From: Patiria miniata
Lineage: Eukaryota; Echinodermata; Asteroidea; Valvatida; Asterinidae
NCBI RefSeq assembly: GCF_015706575.1
Contig: NW_024037062.1
Span: forward strand, 9,854,811 to 9,918,810
Length of the DNA stretch: 64,000 nt
Reading direction: 5' to 3'
A model generated the notes under the pieces. It was not told where the DNA came from, made no database searches, and was given only the letters and a program-made list of their open reading frames with translations. The stretch's first letter is position 1, and each line of letters starts with the position of its first letter. Made by a program: the position numbers and the translations under genes. This document shows positions 37,401 to 51,365 of this stretch, in pieces.

Positions 37401-39684
37401 AAAGATCCTTCTTTCCGTTCCCCTTCACTTCACTGTCTGAATTTATGCGAATTAATTAGCCTTTTGCTCTAGGCAGCAGATGAGGGAGAAATAAAACAAA
37501 ATAAGGGGGGGGGGGCGGAGAAAGAAGAGGAAAATATGTCAATCATACATGTACATGTACACTTCAGTCGAGTTTACGAATGACTTGACCCGAAACTCCC
37601 AAATATCACCTGAATACAGGGAGCGCATACTAATGGTGCTAAAAAGAGCGAATCGTGTAGGGTTGAATCGCTCCGAGTTGGGGGTTCGTGGTGGATGGAA
37701 TTGACTAAGAGAAACGCTAGCATTAGGAAACAGCTCAGCGTAATGCCGCACGAGGATGTTTTTGTCATATCAATCGGGGGCGGGTAGCAATGATTGAAAA
37801 GCGTCCTGCTATTATTTGGACGGCTTGTGGCTTTTGGACAATGTTTTGACATGAGTTCCTTTCTTCCCTTTATTTTGTCATGTTTGTTTTGTTTTTACGT
37901 AAATTTTTATTTTCACTTCTCCCCTGTTTGTTTGGGTTACTGGTGTTTCGTGATCTGTTATCATTCAGCAAATTGTGCATAACTGGCTAAGCTGATAACT
38001 AAGGTAATAAAAATGTATTTAAGTTGGTGCTAATATAGCCAACCAACAGCACCTGTGAAGACAAAGTCTGTTTTGTTTAATTCTGCATTTTGCCAAATCA
38101 ATGCATTTTGCCGAATCAAGAAAGAAAAAAAAGAAACAAAGAAAGTCGCAACATAATTTTAGTTTCACGATAAAAAAAGGTTATACCGGTAGTTCCACTG
38201 TGAGTGTGAAGGAACCTGCAAAAAATGTAGGGTTTAGGTTTTTGTTTAGCAACTTTTGCACTAATCCATGAAGATCCTCCTCACATCTCACTCCCGTCCC
38301 CCCTCCAAAAAAAAAACCTTGCTTGAAGTCCAATCTTTTCACTTCTCAAAAGATACATCCCCCACAACACCAGGATCCATTAAACAGTCTCCCATACATT
38401 TCTCTAGGACTCCTTCAGCTTTAACAGGGAGACTCTTTCTTCACGGAGACAGTTCCCAACATCTAACCTCCTCTGTTTAACAAGATCAGTGTCTCTTCCC
38501 CAAATCTTACGTACAATATGCTGAAACCAGACAACAAAATCGGGTTCCAAGGGCAAAGACAAAGTTTGAATTTATACAGCTTCAAGAGACCCGGCTGAAT
38601 ATTTGAAGGATAATACTGGTTTGACAAGGACCTTGTTGGAATTATAAATTACTTGAAACTTCTTTTTTTTTGACTGCAAGTGATTATTTTGGAGGTTTGC
38701 TGTGTCTCTTGGCAATTTGGTTAAATTTCTGTTGGGATATTTGAGTTTGTGTGCATGAACCATTAACAGAAGATGTTTCAAATCTGAAATGTACATGTAC
38801 ACACGAACATTTATCAGATACAATGTACATGTAGTACATGTACATCTGATAAATGTTCATATCCAAAAAGTGATCTACATTTTTTGTATATCCCAATTTT
38901 ATGAAATATAGTTCAGCAACTAAACAACAGTTTCTTACTCATCTGCATGTAGATTTTCCGCCCCCAGGTAATGAAAGTTCACGCAGAGTTCACCTGAATC
39001 AGTCTGACTTGAACTACTGTAGCTACACAGTATATACATGTGTATGATTCTTCATACACAAACAATGACAAATTTACCAAACAATGAATGATTGACCAAC
39101 ACTTGTGGCTTACATTGTAGAGCATTTCACTGGAAATGTATCATACATGAACTCATGGACAGATGCTACAGATTAAAGTAAAAGAGCTGTGTCATTTTTT
39201 CAAGTCCATGAAATCATGTACTGTTACTTGTCTAGACACATGTACAGACAGTGTAGCGTGAGGATCACACCATTTAGGTTGTACACATCAATTCACATAT
39301 TGGCACCTAAACACATAACATGGCATTGTGCACAAAAGGAACCCCCCCCCCCCAAAAAAAAAGTGGAGGGAGTGCCTTAAATGCAGTGAAGGTGTGTGAA
39401 ACATTTTTTTTATGCGGAGTAGCCCCCTGATTAGAGAATTGTAGATGTAAACTGTACGTATGAAAAGTTAGGTACATGTACAATGTACTACCAGTATTAC
39501 TTTATTTTGGTAGCTGGTGTAGACAGTTTTCAATGGAAACTGAATACCTTTCTTTTGACGACTTTAGATTTTGTGAATTTAGATGTTACCTATTTTCATC
39601 TTGTCTCCCATGGTGTTACTGTTAAATCAGTTAAAATAACCCCTTCTTAAAGTACTTTCCAAAAGACCAATGTACATGTACCAC
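31401..39684 (-). other. Deep intron or upstream region with the densest TACATG clusters
   Basis: No exon was recognised. TACATGTACATG-type palindromes recur roughly every 200-600 bases, especially 31,810-33,790 and 36,530-39,680. A GC-richer patch at 33,890-34,060 has GGCCGGCC and short hairpins. A G-run occurs at about 37,505 and a C-run at about 39,342. Confidence 0.5.
38805..38858. repeat. Hairpin-forming palindrome (54 bases)
   Basis: Outer arms GAACATTTATCAGAT (38,805-38,819) and ATCTGATAAATGTTC (38,844-38,858) are exact complements; inner arms ATGTACATGTA and its partner continue the stem after a 3-base bulge. Almost no loop remains. Confidence 0.85.
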
Positions 39685-40089
39685 TAGGGCCGTCCATTTC
39701 CGAATAAATTAGTATTCGATTATTTCGAAACTGCATTTGACCGAATATTTGAATCTCGATGATCAAGTTTTACATTTGCCATTTTCAACAGCGTGCCGCG
39801 CCAGACAAAAATGTTATCGCGCCAGTTAAAATTTGTGTGCTGCACCAATATTAGGCTGCTAGAATGTATTTAACTGTCAGTGTTAAGGGCTTTAACTTGC
39901 GAAAACATGGGCACAGTGAAATGTTGTTGACAAAAAAGTGGCATCTGACAATAAAGCACCACGACACAATTAAAGTAACATCAAAGTCATCTGTGTAGGT
40001 GTAATTTTTTTTTTTTTAGTATTCGAACCGGCAAAAAGCTTTTCTAATATTTGGTTGATGATACCGGTAGAATATTCAGGACAACCCTA
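39685..40089. mobile_element. hAT-like non-autonomous element (405 bp)
   Basis: It begins TAGGGCCGTCCATTTCCGAA and ends ATATTCAGGACAACCCTA; the ends are imperfect inverted repeats followed inside by ATTCGATTATTCG-like strings. This pattern (TAGGGCTGTCC plus CGAATA) is typical of hAT-group elements. No clear 8-bp duplication or transposase frame is visible. Confidence 0.65.
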
Positions 40090-43000
40090 AAATGTACAAG
40101 ATCTGCATCACGTAGACTCCAGCTGATCACATCTTTATAAGGCGAACAACAAAATTATCTAGATCCCCCCCCCCCAAAAAAATATCATACCATGGTCACA
40201 CATTGTGTTCCTTGCTCATGTATTTGTCAAAATAACAGTCCATGGTGAGACTTTAATAATATCTTACCAGTAAAATACCACACTTCCGGCTGGGGGAAAA
40301 AAGTGAATCCCTTAGCCACCCACGTAGCTTTATTATGCTCCCTGGTAAATAGTGCACAGTACTTCGGTTTATGATCTTTGCTGGGGTTAGGCATAAAAAG
40401 TGGATGTGCTAAACAAAGGAGGTGTGAATATCCCCTCAGGCGGTGGAAGTTATTAGCCCCCATTACAAGAATGCATCAACCGGGATTTCAATACATTGTC
40501 ATGAGTCATGGCTTGTACCACTGTGTCAAGGAGGGTATTTTACAAAGATGGTTGTATCTGAGAGGGAGAGAGCTGTGAATGTGCATGTAATTTTTTTCCT
40601 GTCACAATGACAGAATCAAACTTACCAAGGAAATTGAAGTCACAGCTTTTTTTGCCAAGCAAAACAAGGTAGTAAAAACACCAAGGTAGACAGAATTGCC
40701 ATCAAATTCTGACTCTGTTACGTATTGTCTGGGCTGCAAGATTCCCATTTACGTGAAAGTATTGAAGAAATAATGTCTCATTATTATCTAATAATGTCCA
40801 AGAATGGAACCATCATTTTGCAATTTCAGCAGCAAAGACACTATAATGTCCGTTCATCACAATTAACAAACACATCTTTACCAGATTTTACTCAAAAGTT
40901 ATGTCGTTCAGCTACACCTTGTCAATCCAAATGGACTAAATAACTCTCCAAGTCTCAAAATCCAATTGTCCTCGTGTTTCTTGCTTAAATGTAATACCTT
41001 CACATACATGTACATTGTACAACACAGAAAAGAATATATGAATATTCGTAAAAAAGAAAAAAGAAAAAAGGCTGGTTGTATTTTGAAACTGTTATTGAAG
41101 TTTTATAGAAATGCAAACAAAAAAGGAAAGAATTCCTAAACAAAACTGAATTTGTTGAAGACATGTTCTCAAGATTGTTTTCCTTCTAATTCAACAACAT
41201 CAAAATATTCACTAACATCACTTCAAGTGCAATACGCAGGCAGAACATTTCAAATCCACCCTTTAACAAAAAGACCAATAGTTACTTTGAAATACACATT
41301 AAAGCTGGAAAGAAGATTGAACGCACATTACAAAGAACCCCATGACTTACAGACTGCCCCAGGCATGAAAAAAGAACAGCGTACCAAACTGAATTGATTC
41401 TTCAGCTACATGAACGGCTGCACAGATCAAATGTAATCCAGATAATCAGAGTTCAAGACCATCTGTTAGGGGTGATTGTTCTGTCTGTTGACTTACACAT
41501 ATTCAATTTCACTTCCTTTGAATTGTTGTGGAGTTTCAGGTCAATTATCTGTGACACACAACATACTACAAATTGTCGTTTTCCCACATCTTCACAGAAA
41601 AAAACTCCCAATTGTCTATTTAAAAATGGCATCTTAGTCTTAAAACAGTCATAGGTTTTTTTTTTTAAACCTTTGCTTCGTCTTTGTCTTCAGCTTTGCC
41701 TCCAGCTTTGCCTCCGACTTCTGAATCACTGAGAGGCAAACTAAAGGAAAATATTCCAACTTTTGGCTTCATATGGACCAAATGAATGTTCCTGAAGCAT
41801 AACTACCGGTAGGCACAAAAATGTAGCTGGAGTTTCCGAGGTTGGGGACCTAAAATCTCCTTAACTTAAGCTGAAGATGAAGCGAAAACCAGTCGTTTCG
41901 AAAACGCTAATAATATATTTGTTTTCAGTCTCACAAGTCGCAGCAGTGTTTAATTTTGATTAAATTTGTTAATTTGTATTTTTCCATTGCAATGATTCAG
42001 TTATTTCCCAAATGCATCAATGTTGGGGTTGTCATATTTTAGTGTGTTCAACTTTCTTATCTTCTGATTGTAGCTTTATCATGGATATAATAATGTTTTC
42101 TATGAATATTGTTAATCAAATTAACCCAAACTATTTTTGATTTAACAAAAAAATGCAAGGAGAAAAGTTCTGTTAGATTTTTGTCAATAAAAAAACAACT
42201 AATTTTTTCCATATTTCACAAACACAAAGACTTCAATTTTCCAAGTCAAGGAATCAAATTACACAGTCTGACATCCTACAAGATTTGATATCCAAAATTA
42301 GCAGATTTGTGGAATATCTGTTAAGATATTTCAAGATGAAAAATACTGACACACAAGGGTATTTCACTTTCTTCAGGTGTTCCGTTTTCATTTAGCATAT
42401 TTAATCAGGCATTACGGAAAAAAAAGAAGAAAAAGAAAACAACGACAGCCAGATGTGGCAATGCTGCCAGCATTAATCCCTTTTCCTCCAGTCCCGTCTG
42501 CCCAACCGATTCACTCAATTGTAACACCCAGACTTTGAAAGAAGAGCGAAAGGGGGGAAAAATTTAAATAAAAAAAAATAGGGAGGAGGGTTGGCCGTGG
42601 GCACTTGCCGACCCACGGCCTGGAACAAAAGGCCTGGCAAGTCCCAGGCAGTTGAAGGCAGGGGCCGAGACCAACACAACTGTCCCTCAGCACAAAACAA
42701 GGATGAGCCTAAAAAACAGGGAGGTTGTGGGAAAATGCTGGGTCCTTAAAATGGAGGAACAGCCTCTGATGCAGGAGGAAAAGCCCTGCGTGCAGGAGGC
42801 TTATTGTCTTGCGCACGTGGTCGCTCAGCCAGGCCTACGACGCAGTGTACCGCTAACGTCTCGTATAAAGAGGGTGGCTGCCGTGGCTCGCTATCAGACT
42901 ATTCTCGCCCACTGATCCTCGCCTGTCATTTCACAGTCAGATACCTCTAATTCCCTTGCAACGGGCCTGTATTTGTAATTAATGCTGTATGCTTATGAAT

Positions 43001-45625
43001 TCATTTATTTATAAAACAAATGCATAATGAGACTGGGCTGGGTATGGAAACGATTCATTATGCAAGACCAATCGGCGATGGACAAATTGGTTAAATGTCA
43101 ATTCTAATCCCTGAAACAATAGGCTCGGTATACTGTACAAATTATATTTCATTATATTAACGTCTTTCCTTTAATTTATGTTTTTTTATGCAACCTATCC
43201 ACTCACATTTCTGCACATTTTTGGCAAAAGTATCTTTTTTTTTTTTTTTAACCTTTTTCCTTCTAATTAAATGTAAATTAAACCTCCCCCAAAACATAGT
43301 TCTGAATTTCAGAAAATTTGAATCATTGTATTTAAAAATATGTTTGTGTGATAAGGGTTCAAAAAGAAAAAAAAATAAGTTCACCGGTTAACACACTTGT
43401 CAATAAACAAAGAACAGTTGAATACTCTGGTGATCAAAAAATTATGTGTCACTTATATAATTAAAGGATACATTTTTATGTTTAAATCATGTTCAATACA
43501 AGACACTTCACTTGGACAGGAGTGCAATTTCTTGGAAGGAATATAAGTAGTAAGATAAAGCTACACAAAATATGAAACACTACAGAGAACTGAATGGCCT
43601 CAAAAGGATTATTGAAACATGTAAATGACTTGCTCCTGTCATTGGAGCATCTTCAATTTTCCAGAAACAATCTCGTACAGACGGTTATCGTCGAGCTACT
43701 TCGCACAGGCTAATCACGCCGAAAGGGGGAAAAAAATTGCTCATCCACTCTCCTTATCGATGTGTTTAGGGTCATCACAGCCGGTATTGGTTACACTGGT
43801 AACCAAGCAGGGCTACTGGGGGAATGAGATAAGAGATCAAGGCTTTAATGGTCTCTACGCGAAGATGCTGTTGACCTTGAGTGTGAGAGCGCCCGTGTGC
43901 GTGTGTTGGGGGGAGGAGGGAACTGACGTACATGCAGATTCGTTTGTGCGTCAGGATTGAGCCGCGGCAACGAGCAGAAAGGTGTCGTTGAACGTCGGGG
44001 CAAGATGTGGAAGGCAGAGAGAAAATAAAAACCAGGGACTCTTTTAGTGAGGGTGAATCTAGGATCGTGTGAGCTGACTTTTATTGAATTAGCAATCAGG
44101 AATGTCATTAGAATGCTGATGTGTCACCAAAGGTTGCTGTGTTTAATGTAATTTTTTTTTTTTTTTTAACTAGAGAGAATCTAGCAGTTGATTACCGGGA
44201 AGGCTTTTCCCAGAAGACTATTTCCGTCGTTTTTTTTTTCTGGCATAGTCTGGTAGCTTTTCCTGGGTAAAGGAAAATTTAATGAATATGCCCCAACGTT
44301 AAGCAAGCGCTAGTGATGTTTGTGCAAGGTCCATTATTCCATATGCCATTCGTGAATATTCATTAAGGTCCGGCCCATCGGGGCAGGTGTATTTTAGAAT
44401 TAACAGAAACTGTGTTGTTGTATGCTTGCCAATCACGCAGCCTTCAATTTCTATCACGATTATTAAAATAATTTTTTTTTTTTTTTAATAAATGAAGCCT
44501 CCCTTGTACCACCATCATCCTTGCTAAAAAAAAATGTAAGCCGAGATTTTGGGTTTAAAAAAATGGTCCGTGAGTTATCCCACATAAAAAAAACAAGCTT
44601 TAAAAACTTCATAGGAGACCAACTTATCAAATCACCACACAAACTTAATCAATCAAAACTATCCCCAAATCACTCCAAAACAGAATTTGTATCTCCCTCC
44701 TCCCACCCCCCAAAAAAGGCCAATATGAACTCATTCAATTCGCGGAATCCCTTGTGGCTAAAAGCTCAGGAGTAATCTGACTCCTCATTGGTCAACTGGC
44801 TGCGAAGTTGGGTCACACGGAGGTCATGCCCTAGACATCAGATTACATGGCTGGTTGTCAAAACTGTCGAGTTAATTGTCTTGCTCCCCTTAGTTTACAT
44901 TTTCTCTCTACATGTATTTCATTTTTCCCCCTCAGTGGCTCTGCATGTACCGGTACAAAACAAAATGTAGATCTACAATCCAGTGTTTTGTTGACAACCC
45001 TCCCTTTGCTGTGATTTGCCGGCGAGCGTTTGAATGGTGCACCCTTTGAAGGCAAAAAAGAACCTTTGGCCCCAATCACACTCTTTCCTGTTGTCATTGT
45101 CCTTTTTTTTTCAATTTCTGAGGGCAATGCAAAAAAAAAGTATTTCAGCGGTATATTTACCCACACAAAAACCTCAGGAATGTCAAAGGCCTTTGCACAA
45201 TACACCACCATCATTGAGAAAATTACGCTCCACACAGTTGGGTATTGCCAGCGGACAATGGCAATGAGTCAGTATAAATCAGTCAGTGTTATAAAGGGGA
45301 CAATACGCTGCTTTTTCAGCCGAAAAATTGTGGCGCAATATCCTCAACTATTCAAAAAAAAGGAAAAGAAAAAACAACTAACTTGTTCTCCTTTCTGTGT
45401 CCCAAAAGGTGTGTACTGCTGGCAATCAACAGTGCATTGCGTTTTCAAGTGTGGTGTTTAAAAACAGTAACCTGTTGCCTTTTCTTCAATCCTGCCAAAA
45501 TTCTCCAAAACCTAGCTTCCTGTAAATTTTGAATTTTTGATAGTCGGGGTTAAAACAACTGTGACTTTACCAACAAATTTAAATGGATAATTTATTATTT
45601 GTTTCGATTGAAAATTGGTATAGTA
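40090..45625 (-). other. Deep intron or upstream region, middle part
   Basis: No exon was recognised. Unique patches low in repeats lie at about 42,600-43,110 (with AAATGCATAATGAG and GATTCATTATGCAA), 43,620-44,110 and 44,260-44,420. They have the look of regulatory sequence, but nothing here proves it. Confidence 0.45.
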
Positions 45626-45804
45626 CAGTAGAACGCCATTTATTATAAACACAATGGGGTCCATAAAAAAATGTTCGTTGTAGTGGTCGTTCGTTATAGA
45701 GATTGTGCATTATAAATGGAATTTACTATTCCGGCAGGGAAAGGGGATGTTCATTATAGCCAAATGTTTGTTACAGCAGTGTTCGTTGTAGCCGTGTTTT
45801 ATTG
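45626..45804. mobile_element. Tigger/pogo-like MITE, GTAGAACGCC family
   Basis: CAGTAGAACGCCATTTATTA at the left, after TA, is mirrored imperfectly by GTTGTAGCCGTGTTTTATTG at the right, before TA. GTTCGTTATAGAG strings inside are typical of pogo/Tigger-type ends. There is no coding capacity and the arms are diverged. Confidence 0.6.
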
Positions 45805-46427
45805 TATGTTTACTTGTTACATGTAGGTCCAATGAAAGAGTCGAGTTTGTTTATTGCACCTGAATGTGCTGCCTTTTGTAAAATGTGGGGAAAAACGATA
45901 AAACCACATGATTCAAAAGATGTTTCCTTAGAATAAATATCCTTCCTGGCCTTAGACATTCAGTTAGAATGCAGGTAGATTTTGTAAGTCCTTGGCAATG
46001 AAATTATCATCTTTACCAAAAACTCAAATTCCTACAATATGATCCAGACAATTTTTTTAAGTGAAATCTGCAAGACTTCAGATCCCAAGGGAGCTGGAAT
46101 CAAGTCCATCAGAAGTGGATTACACCTGTATATCATGTCACAGATCAAACATTCCCCTTCCCTCTTAATAATAATCGCCATCATATATATAGTCAATAGG
46201 GGATTAGCCAGATTACCAGATTACCGATTTACCACAGCTAAGTAATCCCTTCCTGATTTATATCAGACTGGGTCTGCCCCTGACTTTTCAATAGTCATAC
46301 ATGTACACATGATGAACGGAGAGATATGAACAGAGAGATGAGGACAGCAGACTGAAATGGATTTTAAAAAACAGGTGCCCCAAGATGACAGCATTTATGA
46401 CAGAACATGTATGTACATGTACATTTG

Positions 46428-46602
46428 CAGTGGACTCTCGTTAATACAAACACTGTTAATACAAATTTTGGTTATAACAAACAAATTTAGCATTTATGTG
46501 CACAACGAATGCAACCATCAGTCCTCTTAATACAAAATTCTGATATAACAAACTTTTTGGCTAGGTCCAGTTGAGTTTGTATTAATCAACGGGAGTCAAC
46601 TG
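46428..46602 (-). mobile_element. Tigger/pogo-like MITE, GTTAATACAAAC family, copy 1
   Basis: The inverted ends CAGTGGACTCTCGTTAATAC and GTATTAATCAACGGGAGTCAACTG enclose 175 bp with AATTTTGGTTATAACAAAC inside. TA follows the right end. Its reverse complement aligns with the element at 51,366-51,696 over its length. Confidence 0.8.
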
Positions 46603-46823
46603 TATAATGTGTACATGTACCGATACATGTACATGTACAGTAAACCCTACACATGCATACATGCTCACTGCATGATTCAGGGAAATATTGACACTGGGTT
46701 TGCAAGGGTTTATTTAATGTGCTGTTTCTGGCTTTGATTTAGATTTGTTGATTGCAGCAAAAAAAAAAGGCACTTTGGGAATTTACTTTCTGAGGAAAAC
46801 TGGCAATGCTGAACGATGATTGT

Positions 46824-46960
46824 TGGAGGATTTTGAAGGATTGAGGCAATGGTCACCCCTCCACTGAACAAGTTGAAGAAATAGCGGATGATTTTGGAGG
46901 ATTGAGGCTGTATCAAAGTTTTAAATTGTGTCAATTGGTGGATTTTGCAGGATTGAGGAT
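46824..46960. repeat. Three-copy degenerate repeat GGATTTTGxAGGATTGAGG
   Basis: The string ggattttg-aggattgagg occurs at about 46,828, 46,890 and 46,940 with spacings of roughly 60 and 50 bases. It was probably formed by local duplication. Confidence 0.6.
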
Positions 46961-49900
46961 GGTTCCTAGCGAAAAGGGCCGGGGGGGGGGGGTAGAGATG
47001 TAGATGTAGATCTTGAACACTGATCTTGCAAAGAATTACATTACAAAACTGTACAAAAGAAATCAACTTGCAAAAAAAGGTAACCTTTATAGTACAGTAC
47101 ACTCTATTAGTACAGAGTGCACACAATGGAGATTTGATGCTATTGTAACTTATTTGAACATTTTTGCAGACTCCAAATATTACTGAATTTATTTTCTACT
47201 GACGTGTACTTGTTCCTCCATGCTTGTACGTACATGTACTTTTACTCACTTTCGTAATCCTGGCTATATTCTTCTCTCACACGGGAGACAATGTGTTCAT
47301 GAAAACAACGTCAGCACTAACAAGCCATAGTGTATGTACACGTACATAACCCACATAATTTTAAGTGCTCATGCACTCTTCCATTAACATCTGCAGACAT
47401 GAAACAGTTGTTAGGGTTCCATCAACAGTTCAACACCTATTTAATTTATTGGATAAAGCACATGCCAGCACATGGATACTGATTGATGATTCCACAGATG
47501 AGACATGAAACAGCTGCACAGTCTGTATAATTGCGTAAGTGCAATCACTATCTCATTATTGGCACATGATAATCTGATCCTGATAATGGGAGGTGCAGTG
47601 CATGCTCATCGCAATAATAATAAATAATAATGGTGCACGAAACAGTTGTTGAATTCCAACAAGAGCCAGAGTAAACAATGGTGTGGGCATATCAATTTAT
47701 CTCATTTTGGTGAAGTGACGCATGTAATATCATGCATGTACTGCTCTGACGTCATTTACTGCATACTCGGCCAGGTTTACACAATTTCTCCTAAACTGTA
47801 AATAAATACGTCTGCAATTTTGTTACGTGATCCGGGCCGTTCTCAGTAAACTATTCAAACATTTACTCTCACTCTAGGAAAAAATTACATCAGTGTATTT
47901 CATTTCTAAACCTCTTTATCTTCAACTGATTACTGGGAATGAGATTGTCAATTAAAAAAAAAGTCTTAACATTGGCTGAAAGGTCTAAAAGATGCATTTC
48001 TTTCTGTAATTATGCCTTTCTCTCAGATTAAAAAAAGTCTATGATTTCAGAACCAAAAGTCTGAAAAATTTCATGCCTGTTACTACTTGAACTTGTGCTG
48101 CTGTATAAACTATTTTTAACCCTTTTGACATTTTTAAAATTAATGTTCATTTAATGCCAGACATAAATTTCAATGAGTATTTTAACCATGCCATTTATAA
48201 GCAAAATATGAAGAAAAAATCCATGAAAAAAATAATAACATTTGGACTGTAGAATAAACTATTTAATTTTTTATCCTGCGTTAAAGGGGGCATTACTGCG
48301 ATTTCGGTTCGTCTTCTGTCAAATTGTTCAACTTAATAAACTTTTTACATTCTCAACCACTTACAAACTGAATAATTTGTAAATATATATAGGTTTGACA
48401 CAAATCATGCTTTCCCACCCCCCCAATCAAGGTGATAACTTTGTGTTTCCGAGAGTTATGACCCTCCTTTTTTTTTTTTTAAAGGCCAAAGCTCCTCCAA
48501 CCTCATCGAAACTGCCTGTCAGAAAGGCACAGCCCTTGGCTTAACACCCCTGCCCCCAAAAAATCCAAAGTCATGCAGCTTTCAATTTTGGAAGGTCAGC
48601 AACCATTTGTTCAACCCAAAATAAAATAAAATCGGCAGTGCCAGACATGCAGGATGTATCCATTATGCTCTGGGCTTGGGAGATTTCCCAATATACACAC
48701 AGCGCTGTACTTGGAAGATCCGGAACACAGTTCACAAACACTTTGTTTTTGTAAACCTGTTTGCTGTTGGCCCAAAAAGCTGTTGGTCAATTTCCTTGCC
48801 TTAATATCCCCTATTATTCCCCCCAGACTTCTGATCTGAAATTATGTTTCTCAAGAATATTATATTTACCAAGATTTTAGAAGAAAAACAAATTGAGGTC
48901 TTGGACAGTTTTTCTAAAAGCAATTCTTGGCCAACAAAAGACTTTTGGTGAAAACAATTTTAATGTTAGTTGATTTATTTGTTTATATTTATTTTATTTT
49001 TGATGGAAGACAGAATTCGGGGGATGAAGATTTATACAACCCCCCCCCCCTCAGGACAATACAAATGTCGGAGGAGGGGTTGCTAAACTCTGAAGCATGG
49101 CAGAAACATTGGCCCAGTTCTCCTGGTGACTTGCAAGAAAGCATTCTTGGATCTGCGCAGTGATTATAAATAACCTGTTTTGCAGCTGAACAACACCTTG
49201 AAGGTAACTCTGTTTTTGTCAACATACTACCCTGGGCCCAGGCGGTCGTGTCCCACTTGTAATGACAGTGGCTGTAAAACCAGACATCCGAGGCACACTG
49301 AACTCACAATAAAGGCAAGTACGTTAAGTTACGCGTGCCACTGTGATCCAATGTCTTACTTAATAGCCACGCGACTTCCATCCAATCGTATACGTGCCGT
49401 GTGGCTGTTGGGCCAACTCAACCCCCGACGCTGATAATTGACGCCTCTGTGAATGGCCGCCCTGCTAATCCCAAGTATGGCATCACGTACGTAGAAGGGT
49501 AAAAAAAAAAAAGAGAGAGAGGGAGGTTGGGTTTAAGGGGATTTCCTGAAATGGTCCACTTGCGGATGAATCACGGCGCAGCAAGCCAGGACGTGGAGAC
49601 AGCGTATATGCACAAGGTCCATTACCTGGGTGCACGAAACTACGTTGCACCTATCATCACCGGATTGCGCCCCCAAGACTGCAACAAGGACGCAAATAGC
49701 AACAACAAGTTGCAACAGGAAATTTGTTTAGAGAGGTTTCACGTAGTAATCAATGGTCAAGGCATAACAGTTTTGACGACGATCACTTTTTTTTAAGCTG
49801 CCAATTTTCCAATATATGCTGTGACCTGTGCCCTACATTTACACAGTCTGAACCTACTCCTCCAGTGGTGGACCTAACATATTTCTACAACTCCACTTTA

Positions 49901-50010
49901 CAACACAACAACTTTTTAAATGTGGAGGGGGTACCGGTACAGGCCCCATGTAATTGGGTAAATATAAAATGGTTTACACACTCAAAATAGCGGCCTCCTA
50001 TTGTGACCAC
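46961..50010 (-). other. Deep intron or upstream region, no gene seen
   Basis: Only G-runs (46,981), C-runs (49,041) and scattered TACATG motifs were noted. Confidence 0.45.
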
Positions 50011-50260
50011 CATGGGCCAATTTCACGGTGCTGCTAAGCACAACAAATTGCTCAGCACAAAAAAGGTATTGCTTCTAAAAGCAGGTTACCAGCCAAAGCT
50101 CCAAGTGATGTATGATGTTTGTGATTAATATTCAACTGTTGTTTGCTTAGCATGAAAATCACATGGAGTTCTGGCTGGTAACCTGCTTAAATTATAAGCC
50201 AGACTTTTTTTGTGCTAAGCAATTTTTTTTGCTTAGCAGCGCCGTGAAATTGGGCCCATG
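50011..50260. mobile_element. Foldback MITE, same family as 18,606, copy 2
   Basis: It starts CATGGGCCAATTTCACGGTG and CTGCTAAGCA and ends TGCTTAGCAGCGCCGTGAAA, TTGGGCCCATG. The middle has GGTTACCAGCCAAAGCTCC and its inverted partner GGAGTTCTGGCTGGTAACC. Both copies carry the same GGTTACC-GCC(A)AA module. CATG at both outer ends is palindromic and may include the target duplication. Confidence 0.85.
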
Positions 50261-51365
50261 TCTCAAAAAGGCTAATTGTTTCTGTCACATACATGTACAG
50301 AACATAAACCTGCGAGTACTTTCCCCTCGCGCACTAACCTTGCCTGCCTATCCCCCATTCCTAATCCTAGCTAGTACAAGCCGCGCTTGGGCTCAGGAAA
50401 CAGTTCAGATCATAAATAACACATCTCTCGTCTGCACTCGGCCGCCCAAATATAACATAATTATCGGCCCCAGCTTGGGTTTACGCTACCATGACAAATT
50501 ATGCACTGGGGTGTAAGGCCGGCTGTAATTTTCTAATTTTCTAATCGGGATGGGTTCCGAAGATGGCACTTTTTGTAATGGCTGGAAGGGAAGTGGCTAT
50601 GGCAAGAAGGATCGATTTTTTTTTTTGGCGTGCGTGGTGACTTAACAGTAGATTAACGGAATGAGGAATTTAACAAATCAAGGGGAAAATGTCTAAACGT
50701 TAGAGTAAGGCATAGAATAGTCATACAGGTAAAACATCAATTCACAAACAAGGCAAGTTTACTTAGGCAAGCTGTAGTGCACAGTGCCCCAGCTCAGTTT
50801 AAAAAAATGGAATAAATTCAAAAAGAATTGATTTATTCTGAGGAAAAAAGGACAAACACACGTAGGTGCTCGATACCAATACAGAGGTTCGCTTGATAAA
50901 AAAAATGCAGTAATCTTTAAACAATGCAACAGTTTTCTTCCAGGATTCTAAAAAAAAAAATTGTTAACTTAAGAGCAACCTCATAATTGTCCATGTTTAC
51001 CTTTAGGGAATGACAAATACGCAATGGAGATATTTTTTTTTTGGGGGGGGGTGGGGGGGGGGGGTTGTAGCCAAGGGATGCTCACCACAGGAGTGCCAAA
51101 CACGATCTTTACGAAAATAAGAAAACATGTCTTTCAATGTGGGAAGAAACAACTTAGGGAAGGGATTAAAGCCGGGGTCAGTCACGTGGGCAGGATGTTA
51201 TGGCCGGAATGCGTGTGTGCTATGCCAGGAATTGGGAAACCTTGATACGCAGACACATAATATGCATGCAGCAAAGGTCTAGGGACTCAACCCGCACTAC
51301 GGCAGACCTCGTTATGAGTATCATGTAATGATTGTTAAGTTAAAACTTAACAGATGATGTATGTA

